From positions 736,727 to 800,726 of the forward strand of contig JAJVDF010000215.1 of assembly GCA_022410635.1 (NCBI GenBank): 64,000 nucleotides of DNA, given 5' to 3'. This DNA comes from Tretioscincus oriximinensis (lineage: Eukaryota; Chordata; Lepidosauria; Squamata; Gymnophthalmidae). Below are positions 46,501-64,000 of this stretch, one piece after another (within the stretch, counting starts at the first letter, position 1; each line of letters opens with the position of its first letter). The position numbers and the translations under genes were made by a program. The notes under the pieces were generated by a model that worked only from the letters and a program-made list of their open reading frames with translations, was not told where the DNA came from and did not search any database.

Positions 46501-48025
46501 TTAGTTGTATTACTGCCTGATTTTCTACTCTACTTTTTCATGATGACAAGTACATATTATAAAGGCTTGGATGCCCAGCAGCTGCAGTAGCTGCAGCAGG
46601 GCTTGCAGCAGCAGCAGCAATGAGAAGGGCAAGGCGAAGCTGTGGAAGGGCCTGCTGAGAAATATAGTCTGAGCAGCGGGCAGCTCTTGTGCCCAGCTTG
46701 CACAAGGCCTATCCTGTGGACTACAGCTCCCAGCCTGCACCACAGCTTCTTTACCCAATTTCCACCACCAGAAACTTGTCTTCTGCCTACAGAAAGATGG
46801 CTCAGGAACCCGTCTGTACAGAATTGATGCATTCTAGACAAACGTAGTAGTAACTTTAACCCACAAATCCATGCAAGTTGGAAATTCGTGTTTTATAGAG
46901 AGAACAAGTAAAAAAGTATAAGAGCATGCTCAGAATATATTCTTAATTTCTATTAAGAGAGAACGTATTCAAATTAAGCGAGTTCAGTTGGTGAAAACTC
47001 AGCAGCCTTGTATTCTTTACTGAAATCTAAACCAAAAGGGATTCTTAAATTTCTTTCTATCAATACCAATAGCAAAAATTGGGATTCCCTCATTTTAACA
47101 TCTCCCTCAACTGATGTAGAACAACTAGTTTTATTTTTATGCTGCAAAGGGAAACAAAGAGCATACATTGACAGAAAACTACCATACGGACCTTTGCACA
47201 TTTATTTCCAGGGAATAGTTATTGGAACCATTCCCATTTGCTGGTAGGGGAAATGTTCCTGTCGTCTGCACTTCACATGGTGACGCGTTTTTGTCCTATT
47301 CAGAAACATGAAATGTGAGCACTATATTCTGGACTTTCTGTGGTCAACATGCCTGGCTCCCCTCACTGCAATTGGGGTTATTTTATCCAATTGAAGGTAG
47401 GGACAGGGTATAGAGCGGGATATAAGTATAAACACACAAACAAGCAAGCATTTAGAACACAGAAAACCCCAGAATACAGCACTGCAGGAATGATTGTGGA
47501 CTACTNAAGAAGTTAACCCAAAATATGTTTAATAATGATTTTGGAGTGATCAGGAAATANCGAAGTAATTAGCAACGTAAAACGTTCACTCCTGCTAATC
47601 ATTTGGATCATTCCCAGTCATTAGCTTAAGTTGCTGAGATGGAAAAGGGAAATTCCTCCGAGTTTTAATTGAGTCTCTGGGACGGTGACCATACATTTCT
47701 TAATTAGGACATGGAGGATCAAAGACATGTGCAGCTATGGGAAGCAAATATCATGTAAGGCACAAGAGAGGCTTCTCTCTGTTCTCATATTTTTCTCTTT
47801 GTTTTTTTTCCCCAAAAGATTATCCCCTGCAATTCCATGCCTTGTGACATTAGATCTGAAAACGAGTGCCTGTGGACAGATGGGATCGTATCCCAGGGAT
47901 GGGACAGTTACCAGACTAAACAGCTGGCTTGCCTACCTAGGTCTGAGGGGTCCAGACTTTGCACTTGGAGATCGCTGGGCAACCAAGGGCTCCGGGCTCT
48001 TCGCAAGTCTCGCCTGAGGCAGTGA
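37400..48025 (+). CDS. TIMP1: Tissue inhibitor of metalloproteinases 1 (complete, five coding exons)
   Basis: The coding sequence joins 37400-37529, 42713-42810, 43759-43876, 45580-45701 and 47819-48025, giving 224 residues; every junction is GT-AG and in frame (phases 1, 0, 1, 0). TIMPs are secreted inhibitors that bind matrix metalloproteinases one to one, with the N-terminal cysteine chelating the catalytic zinc. Visible here: a 26-residue signal peptide ending in TAA, mature start CSCAPRHSQ, the VIR-K-FVG strand, SESLCGYEH, NECLWTD and LACLPR, and all 12 family cysteines (3 in the first exon, 1, 3 counting SAC/GC/NC, and 5 in the last). The motifs DIRF, LCGYEH and LACLPR, and the CTWRSL tail, match TIMP1 better than TIMP2, 3 or 4. 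It lies antisense inside a SYN1 intron, which supports TIMP1. The protein is longer than human TIMP1 (207) because of a longer AB loop and a basic C-terminal extension. One sequon (NIS, residues 58-60) is near the position of a known TIMP1 glycan. Confidence 0.95.
37850..38605 (+). mobile_element. hAT-type DNA transposon derivative with CpG-rich interior, 8-bp TSD
   Basis: The ends read CAGGGCTTTTTTTCTNG and, inverted, CAGTGCTTTTTTTCTAG. They are flanked by identical 8-bp duplications GGACCAAG at 37842-37849 and 38606-38613, the signature of hAT transposition. Inside, 38060-38440 is very GC- and CpG-rich (for example GGGCCGCCGCCGCCC). It is followed by a possible short coding start near 38444 (ATGGCTACTAAG...) and KKRSREAED-like codons, then the right end. 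I infer an internally deleted copy that kept the 5' promoter region of its parent element. It sits in TIMP1 intron 2, in the sense orientation relative to that possible coding start. No transposase catalytic domain remains. Confidence 0.8.
39275..39430. mobile_element. BovB/RTE-related fragment
   Basis: GTTGTTGAGTTATGTCCGAC, CCCCATAACATGTC and TCTGTCCTCCATGGTTTCCC resemble the BovB 3' region (…GTCCGACTCTTCGTGACCCC…). BovB is abundant in squamates. The orientation was not resolved. Confidence 0.5.
39436..39745 (-). mobile_element. tRNA-derived SINE, family 1, in TIMP1 intron 2
   Basis: The inverse tail AGAAGAAGAACTGGGTTCTT, then CTGTGGTGGTTCCCATGTAT, GGGTTGGCTAGAGCTACAGG, GGGCTTCGAAACCCC and TTAGCGACTGAGCTATCCAT. 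Confidence 0.75.
40055..40156 (+). mobile_element. Two tandem CR1 3' tails
   Basis: GATCCCTTCCAACTCTATGA and, 60 bases on, GGCCCCTTCCAACTCATGAT are two copies of the CR1 terminus in the same orientation. Confidence 0.55.
40254..40382 (-). repeat. Fold-back repeat, partial, in TIMP1 intron 2
   Basis: The inverted tail TCTGAGAAACAGCCGTGTTA is followed by GTCCAGCAAGGGGGCTTGTA and GGTGGCATGAGCTGCC. The copy is truncated after one arm. Confidence 0.5.
42713..42810 (+). CDS. TIMP1: TIMP1 coding exon 2 (VIR strand and AB loop)
   Basis: Residues 44-76. The acceptor is TTTCTTGCAG and the donor GTAAGC. The segment starts VIRGKFVGV, the conserved beta-strand of the inhibitory OB-fold domain, then runs through the AB loop with the sequon NIS and ends RYEIKTTK. 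The loop is about six residues longer than in human TIMP1. The exon ends in phase 0. Confidence 0.94.
42920..43095 (-). mobile_element. CR1/L3-type LINE 3' tail in TIMP1 intron 3
   Basis: On the plus strand: AAGAACACAGAGGAATCCTG, CCGGATCAGACCACAGTCCA, CTTCACACAATGGTCCACAA. It lies 110 bases after the donor of TIMP1 coding exon 2. Confidence 0.55.
43759..43876 (+). CDS. TIMP1: TIMP1 coding exon 3
   Basis: Residues 77-115 plus one base. The acceptor is TTCCACAG and the donor GTATTG, a weaker but valid GT donor. The exon encodes VYKSPENMQDIRF, then SESLCGYEH, containing the cysteine that pairs with Cys1 of the mature protein, and GEEYIIT. The second N-glycan site of human TIMP1 (NRS before EEF) is absent: the matching stretch reads GPLKGEEY. 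Confidence 0.94.
44860..45072 (+). mobile_element. CR1/L3-type LINE 3' UTR in TIMP1 intron 4
   Basis: It matches the 3' end of the copy at 21240: CTAGGATGGATGTCTGGATG, CAGACTACCCAGGTGCAACT and TGATTCAGCAGGGCTCCTCT, then TTATGTTCTTA. Confidence 0.7.
45580..45701 (+). CDS. TIMP1: TIMP1 coding exon 4
   Basis: Residues 116-156. The acceptor is CTGCAACAG and the donor GTGAGT. The exon encodes MVNGKNVAISACSFIQPW, the conserved W after the SAC cysteine, LSAAQKRGL and SKGCNCT, which closes the N-terminal inhibitory domain. The GCNC spacing resembles TIMP3 and lacks the extra residue seen in human TIMP1. NCT is formally a sequon, but it lies between two cysteines expected to be disulphide-bonded, so glycosylation there is doubtful. 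Confidence 0.94.
46600..46745. repeat. Dispersed repeat, shared with 18890-19015
   Basis: GACTACAGCTCCCAGCCTGC and CTGAGCAGCGGGCAGCTCTT in TIMP1 intron 5 are the inverse of GCAAGCTGGGAGCTGTAGTA and ACGCTGCTCAGACTACACTT at 18920-19000. The GC- and CAG-rich sequence gives minus-strand open frames that are not genes. Confidence 0.5.
47819..48025 (+). CDS. TIMP1: TIMP1 coding exon 5 (C-terminal domain, stop)
   Basis: Residues 157-224 and the TGA at 48023-48025. The acceptor follows a long T/C tract ending AAAAG. The exon encodes IIPCNSMPC, NECLWTD, YQTKQLACLPR and LCTWRSL, with five cysteines that build the C-terminal knot. After the last cysteine there are 20 more residues, ending LRALRKSRLRQ. 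Human TIMP1 has about 10 there, so this tail is longer and strongly basic. No nearby alternative splice donor would remove it. Confidence 0.94.
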   Translation: MIPCNSMPCDIRSENECLWTDGIVSQGWDSYQTKQLACLPRSEGSRLCTWRSLGNQGLRALRKSRLRQ

Positions 48026-48174
48026 CTCTTTCATGGACTTTGATGTAGCCAGTACTCTTCCCCATGAATAAGCTCCTATCTAGTTATCTGCATTAACCTT
48101 TTTTTAAAAAAATAAATAAATAAACACCAGTTCCAAACCAGCTGCTACACATATGTGCATTCTTACTTGCAGAA

Positions 48175-48180
48175 AATAAA
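48175..48180 (+). terminator. TIMP1: TIMP1 polyadenylation signal
   Basis: AATAAA lies 150 bases after the TIMP1 stop. Overlapping AATAAA hexamers also occur at about 48110-48122, inside an A-rich run. A short 3' UTR is normal for TIMP1 mRNA. The 48175 copy is preferred because the earlier ones lie in a low-complexity tract. Confidence 0.6.
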
Positions 48181-48539
48181 ACTCTGTACCACTTCAAGGC
48201 AGAAATGGCCTCTATAAAAATATGGAAATTTGAACATGGATAAATGGAAAAAATCTGGTTCTTTTGCCAATGAAAATTCAGAATGTATGAGATTTGTTTT
48301 GTTCCCTACCCCCTAGAAAAACGGCTTAAAACTATCAGGAACCTGAAGCATTTCTTACTTAAAAAAAACCACCTAAAAATACTTTCCATTATGTTTTAGC
48401 AACCTAATTCTCCCTATGTCAATTCCTAGTTCTGTCAGCACCATATTCTAGGGTTTTGATGAAGCAAGTCATTGCTCAAGTTGCCTATGGGGGTGCTCTC
48501 ACGATTGTGAATAAATATACACAATAATATACACAATAA

Positions 48540-48560
48540 ATATACACAATAATTTTTTTT
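48540..48560. repeat. TATACACAATAA short tandem repeat end
   Basis: Three to four imperfect units of ATATACACAATAA occur between about 48510 and 48555, in A/T-rich sequence after TIMP1. Confidence 0.7.
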
Positions 48561-48837
48561 CCAATGCTTCAAACACTTCTGTCCACTCATAAACAAAGAT
48601 GGATGAGTGTGTGAATGGAACAGAGGGGACAGAAGGGAATTATTCCAGATAATCCAATTTATCAGTTTTCCGGTCTTAATGCACCTCGTTCATACCTTTA
48701 CAGTATATTCAAAGTTTTGTTATTCTGTCAGCTTTTCTATGCATATGACAAACTTTCCTATCAATTATTTCGTTTGCTGGTTNTCAAAAGAAAGTACAAT
48801 AGTCCCTCCTCTTAAATGCTATTGGATAATTTGTCGC

Positions 48838-49145
48838 AGGCATGGATAGCTCAGTCGCTAAGGAATCCTTCTCTCGCCTTGGAGATGGAGTTTCGAAGCC
48901 CCTATGTGGGACATGGGGAGGGCTGAGCACCTTNCACTAGCCTGTAGCTCTAGCCAACCCAGCTATTAGAAAGCATGAATTGCAAGAAATTGCAACTGAC
49001 TGCAAGTAGATACATGGGAACCACCACAGCCTGGTGGGGAAGGTAGAATGAAAGCCTTCGGGCAAAATATATCCTTGTAAGCCGCTTTGAGTCCCTTTGA
49101 AAGGTGAGAAAAGCGGGGTATAAGAACCAAGTTCTTCTTCTTTTT
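48838..49145 (+). mobile_element. tRNA-derived SINE, family 1 (best-preserved head)
   Basis: The head ATGGATAGCTCAGTCGCTAA and GGAGTTTCGAAGCC is a near-complete tRNA-like A box/B box pair. The body and TTCTTCTT tail follow as in the other copies. It begins about 660 bases after the TIMP1 polyadenylation signal. Confidence 0.8.
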
Positions 49146-50269
49146 CTTGTCAGTAAGAGATTCCTTCACTTCTTGCTTTCGCAGTTTCNTGTAAAAACCA
49201 TCCACACATCAAATACTTTAGCAATAATCCTATATACTGATTCGACAATAGCTTTTCCGGAAAACTGGTGAGCCACACAATTGACTTTAAAACCCGCTTT
49301 ATATAACAACCTGGTGAGGCAAGTGCAAAAGAAATGTCATTTTTAAACTGATTATTAACTTTCATTTAGACACAGCCTTAGTTTTCACAATTCGTTTCTT
49401 CTTTGGCCACATATTGATTATTTATTTTTGTATCCCACTCTATACCCAAACGTTTCTTCACACCCTAGGCGGCACACTTCCATTCATCCATACACCAAAG
49501 CAACTACGCATCTGTACTCACTTCCCTGGGGTCAGGGAAAGATATCTCAAGGTCAAAGGCATGAGGTGCAACACCACTTTCCCCATTTTATTGGACATGA
49601 AGCAAATGATAACTCACTAACAGTCACTGATGTTCAAGGCACCATTTTTTATCCAGGTCAGCAGCTGCAAAACACCTAGGTGTATCAGCCAGGGTACTTA
49701 GAAAAAGATTCACCCACCCCCATGATGGCTTAGCAAAGTAAAAGGAGCCTTGCTTTGCTGCACCAAGTCACACATGAATATCCTACATTACCACATCCCT
49801 TTTCCTGGTTATTATCACCATAAAATTAGTCTACAAGACTTGAGAGAGAAAAATAGTCCTTGGATCACAGTTTGAAGGAAAATTGAAGCAAACATTTGAA
49901 TGGTTTTTAAAACTCCCTGCCAACAGTGTGTTTTAAAGGGAGATTGGCCAAAATTATAGGAAGGAATCGTCCAGTGAAGGGATTACAAAAAGCTGTGTGT
50001 ATTCACCATGCTTCAGTGGCTAGAAGATTTTATTTAGATGACTAGATTTTAATGAGATGGCTAAATTAGTTTCCAAGAGATGCAAAGGAAATAGGAAAGA
50101 TTAAAACAAAAAGACTCCATTTTGAAGCCTTTGAAAGCAAAAAGGAGGGGGAAAATTCAAGAAACAGAGAAAAGCAAGTGAATATTGTTGATCTGAGGAG
50201 ACTGGTAGCGATCTTATGTCAATGATTTGTCACCCTTTACTTTTTCACCAGGTTGATTAGAGTCCAGCA

Positions 50270-50605
50270 ACATATTGAGAGCTCACAGGTTAGCCACCTC
50301 AGCCTATCACAGAGCAGAGGGATCAGCACTGTTCTCATTAGCACATGGAAGGACTAGAAACAATGGAATGAAACTGCAAGGGAGTAGATTTAGATTAGAT
50401 ATCAGAAAAAACTTTCTAACAGTCAAGGCGATAAACCAGTGGAACAGTTTGCCACAGGGGGTGGTGAGTTCGCCTTCCCTGGAAGTCTTCAAACAGAGAC
50501 TGGACAGTCATCTGTCTGGGATGGTTTAATGAATCCTGCATCGAGCAGGGGGTTGGACCCGATGACCCTGGAGGTCCCTTCCAACTCTATGATTCTATGA
50601 TTCTA
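50270..50605 (+). mobile_element. CR1 3' end
   Basis: Close match to the copy at 240-531: AGAGGGATCAGCACTGTTCT, ACCAGTGGAACAGTTTGCCA, TGCATCGAGCAGGGGGTTGG, and the terminal CTATGATTCTATGATTCT. An open frame through it is only the old ORF2 tail. Confidence 0.8.
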
Positions 50606-52764
50606 NGTAATGAGGCAAGTCCATCAAGATCATATTACAAGTTGAAAGTAGATTAATACTTAGTTCTGAAAAGATAAAAGACCAACAATTTAAAAAGCAA
50701 TCCAAGGCGTTTTCTGCATCTGGTTTTATTTTGGGATACATCTTAAATAGGCTCCTATCATATTAATGATAGAGCTACACTGGTATGTGGATGGCAGGCC
50801 CCTATTCCAAGATATTTCAAAATAAAGCCTAGGTCCAGGCCTTTGCTTTATTTACTCTGAGTTCTGTACAGATGCAGTTCATTGGCAATTGGATCAAGTG
50901 AATATAATCTACCAACAGTTTGAGAATTATTCCATTTTTTGAGAAAAAAAACGAAATCACAATACCAATAGGGAGTAAATAATGTTGCCATCAAAGAAAC
51001 CCACTGAGATACTAATAGATTGTAAGACTTTAGGCACCTCTTACAGTCTCTCAGCGAAACCTACATCAGAGGGTTGTAACCGGGTTTTGGAGAAATCAAA
51101 ATCAAAACAGTAAATAGACGAATTTGTTCCACAAGGAGCTCAAACCAGATTAAGATCACATGAAAACCAGGTTAAAACTTTGCACTTTCATGGATATAGA
51201 AAAGGGAACTTTTCATCAAGTGCAGTTTATAATGCCTATGGCACTTGAATGGGGGGTGCCATTTTTTCATACCCATTAAAATCCATTTTATTCAGCTATT
51301 TACATGGTAAACTCTAAACTAGGTCAGGATTTGTCCAAAAGTTATTTAAATGGAAAAAAATGATATGTTTACATCATATATATTTTTTTTGAGATCACTA
51401 AAGGAATGAGTTGAGGATGAGGGCTATAGCCATTTTCTCCCTGAGTTTTATCTATTATTATAAAAAAGGTGCTGACAATCGTCACTCTCACTAATCAACT
51501 ACCACAGTTCCTGTCCTGTGCAGCTGATTGGCTGAATGACTGCCGAATGACCTGCTTTCAAAGTGGCGACAGCCATGTAGCCACGGGCCCCTACCAACTG
51601 TGCCAAAAACTCACCACTGCTCACCACCAGCAAACATGTCTACTCCTGATCTGGCCGCTAACCACATCCACAACCACCATTCTAGCTCCAGGAGATTGAG
51701 GTGAGCACACCCTACCTACTAATGCCCCACACCATATCATAGTCACAGTGAGGCTTAATCTACTAGCTCTAGGATATTTCTGACCTGCCATTGTCTACAC
51801 TTCTTTAAAAAACATAATTTATTGTGGTTATAAAAGTAAATATGTTACATTCAGGTTTACGAAACAATACACTACTAATAATTTTTGCTTGAATTAACTG
51901 AAAATTCTTTGTATAAAATATATGTCTATTTCCGTGCTTATATAAACAAAAGATAACTTGCATTATTTTTCTGCTTCCCCTCCCACCCTCCCCTCCAGGA
52001 AACCATTCAATATTTTAAATGGTCCAAAATTGTTCTTATTGGGTGTTATAAGTATTCTTCACCCACAATCTCCTTGTCCATATAATTTTTTACCATCTTT
52101 GCTGAACTCTTTTTGAGCCCATACTGCCATTCTCAAAAAATGTTCTTTGCTAATTAATTCAGTTGTTGGATTGTGCGGATAGCAGGCCTCTATTCTGAAT
52201 ATATCCCAGAGCAGGAAGGGCCTACGTGTGCTCAGAACGATCAAAAAGATTAGAAAGCCGTGTACTATATGAAGTGTAGGCCAGCTATAAAAGCATCAGA
52301 AGCCTGGTCTGTGATCCAGAATGATCAAGGAGAGTATTCTTCTGTTAGCTATTTCCCATTATCCAACACAATCATCAATCTAGCCCACAACTCTAGTTCC
52401 AGTACGTGTACAATATTTTGTGGTAAAAAAAACCCAAAAGGCAAGCATATCTTCTCATTTGGCCACTCACAAGGGAATTGTGGCCAGGAAAAAAATGCAA
52501 ACTCAAAGAAGTCATCTAAGGAGAACATGTGACTTATTTAGAATCAGAAAATTGGAGAAAATTATCATGTGTCATTCAGTATGTACTAACAGAGCATAAC
52601 ATAGACCTGTTCGTAAGCAGTTAACAAACAAACAGGCCCATTTAGAGGTAGTAATGGATTCTTTGAATCACCAGAATGACCCAACAAATTATGAATGTAC
52701 ACACTCTAGCACACATTGGGAAGAAAAAAACTGCCCAACACCTCTGTAGTCCAGTGTAACTTAC
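50606..52764. other. Intronic stretch next to the SYN1 exon
   Basis: A/T-rich, with no repeat boundary that I can place. The sequence near 52175 (GTGCGGATAGCAGGCCTCTA) and at 50785-50815 (GTATGTGGATGGCAGGCCCC, TATTCCAAGATATTTC) suggests an old dispersed repeat also seen near 1740 and 62640-62820. Confidence 0.6.
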
Positions 52765-62521
<9,757 letters not shown>

Positions 62522-63369
62522 CTAAGAACAAAAAGAGACACTAAAATGTTAGACAGTCTGAAAAACAAATTTCTTAACATTATAAACTCCTCTAAATTAG
62601 CATAGGCACACAACTACACACCATACCATTGTCATCCATACAACAAACCTAGGTCCTTTTTACACTGGGCCTTATTCTGGATGATATCCTGGAACAAGGG
62701 CCTGCTATCTCTATGCTGGAGGCAGGCTATGGCAGGTCCCACTTTGGACTTTCTGTGATCAGTGCTAGCATACAGATGATAGGTCCTTCTATTGGATGTA
62801 ATCTGGAAAAGGCCTACTGCATTATCAGGAGCATTATAAATAGGATACATTTAAATTAGTCTTAAATTACTGATTCCTAATGTAGAGAACACAAATTCTC
62901 AGGAGTATAAATCGTGACATTTAGTGGTATGCAAAAATAAACAAACAAAAAGAATAATGATTGGAAAAGATATAGCAGTCTGATTATATTAATTATAAAC
63001 ATTTTGCTAACGTGAAGGAGGTACAAAGTATGGAAAATGGCTCCCATGGAATTTGCATGTGAAAAAAGGATACTAATTGCTGAGCTAAATTATCTACATT
63101 CTCCACCCAAAGCTAATTGTTTTCTTTTTTAAAACCATCCATATTTATTTATTTATAAGCTATATAGCTGAGTTCTTCTGAGTTACAATAACATTTTATT
63201 TTCAATTAATTCATTGACTTTCACTCCTTCTGCTCCGCCGCCTTTGTAAAATATGTCATTTTATCTGTCTGAAGTTGCTCTATAACTCTTCAAAATTGAC
63301 AATTCTTTAATCTTCAAAACCTGCAATTACAATTCCTTCACCAAGAACTATTAGCAGGGTGTCTTCTGT

Positions 63370-63478
63370 TGTTCCAGACTGCCCAGGTGCATTTGGTGGG
63401 CCAATGTGTGAGACAGAATACTGGACTAGATGGGCTCCAGCCTGATTCAGCAGGGCTCTTATGTTCTACGTTCTTATT
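63370..63478 (+). mobile_element. CR1/L3-type LINE 3' tail
   Basis: A short copy with GACTGCCCAGGTGCATTTGG, GGACTAGATGGGCTCCAGCC and TTATGTTCTACGTTCTTA at its end. Confidence 0.7.
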
Positions 63479-63754
63479 TCAATATATGAATTTATTTGAC
63501 TGCTTTTGCTAGCATCCAAGCTTAAATATTGTACAGATTTGCCTCATCGAAACAAATTTATGTTTTGCCACCCTGATTACTGTACGAAGAAGCCAGTCTC
63601 ATGCAGAAACAAAAGGCCTTTCTAAACAAAAAACATTTAATTGCAGTATATATGAAGCACCTGCTCATTTGAAGGAGTGATCCAAGTATCTGAAGGAGTG
63701 CCTTCTCCCATTAGACCTGCCTGTGCATTAAGATCTCAAGAAAAGACCTTCTGG

Positions 63755-63978
63755 TAGTCAGTTCTGGGGGGGAAATCCCAGAAATTGCACCCTCGTACGC
63801 GACTTCTGCGCAATTTCCATGCAATCGAATGACATTACTTCCAGTCCCACTTTAAAAATGATATTATTTGTGATGTCATTCCCAGAAATGGGTCCAAAAG
63901 TAACATTATCCATGCCGCCCTTTCCAAAACCAGGAACTGGAAGTGACATCAAGGGAATTCCTGCGTAGTTCCTACCCT
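63755..63978. mobile_element. MITE family B copy (degraded)
   Basis: It carries TGTGATGTCATTCC, GGAACTGGAAGTGACATCAA (63933 on) and ACTTCCAGTCCCAC in the family order. The ends CAGTTCTGGG... and ...CCTGCGTAG are diverged. Confidence 0.45.
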
Positions 63979-64000
63979 TTCAGAGGTACAAAGGCTAGGG

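Larger units (their letters stand above)
1..52764 (-). other. SYN1: Giant SYN1 intron hosting TIMP1 (3' end outside window)
   Basis: The donor of this intron is at 52764/52763 on the minus strand. I looked for the next synapsin exon (a peptide with Val-Val-Lys and Gly-His-Ala-His) and did not recognise it, so the acceptor is probably before position 1. The intron would then exceed 52 kb, most of it transposon relics. A missed short exon cannot be excluded by eye. Confidence 0.7.

Noticed and set aside
46525..46841. Minus-strand open frames in TIMP1 intron 5
   Set aside because: They are due to GC- and CAG-rich repeat sequence shared with 18925-19015.
48838..48912. A genuine tRNA gene
   Set aside because: The tRNA-like head is degenerate and is followed by the SINE body and tail that recur in five other places.

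Overview
This is vertebrate nuclear DNA and almost entirely intronic. The organism is most likely a squamate reptile, probably a lizard. The evidence is two spliced, vertebrate-type genes, many CR1-type LINE 3' ends, L1 and BovB-like LINE pieces, tRNA-derived SINEs and a wide range of small DNA-transposon relics. Codon-sized open frames between the exons are mostly repeat remnants or chance. Isolated single N bases occur throughout, so this is a draft or consensus sequence.

Two genes are present, one nested inside the other on opposite strands. On the minus strand, four consecutive internal exons (62464-62521, 57757-57848, 55151-55307, 52765-52854) encode a synapsin C-domain segment closest to synapsin I (SYN1). 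No further SYN1 exon was recognised below 52765, so positions 1-52764 appear to be one very large SYN1 intron. On the plus strand inside that intron lies a complete TIMP gene whose sequence is TIMP1-like: a predicted non-coding first exon ending at 36355, then coding exons 37400-37529, 42713-42810, 43759-43876, 45580-45701 and 47819-48025. It encodes a 224-residue secreted metalloproteinase inhibitor with all 12 cysteines. This is the known vertebrate synapsin/TIMP nested arrangement.

The rest is transposon debris. 1-36000: CR1 ends and one CR1 ORF2 piece (minus), a truncated L1 (plus, about 23820-25740) and another L1 piece (minus, about 27590-28210), SINEs and several MITE families. 36000-48200: TIMP1, with a 756-bp hAT element carrying a GC-rich internal block in its second intron. 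48200-64000: SYN1 introns with SINE and CR1 copies, a 39-bp minisatellite and hAT-type MITEs.

The most interesting non-genic signals are: a CpG-rich hAT derivative with an intact 8-bp target duplication inside TIMP1; a dispersed fold-back repeat of which one copy is flanked by a 14-bp duplication, suggesting retrotransposition; and a MITE family that spreads paired ETS/CRE-like motifs. No CRISPR array, operon, bacterial or phage feature is present, and I found no strong evidence of a wholly new system.
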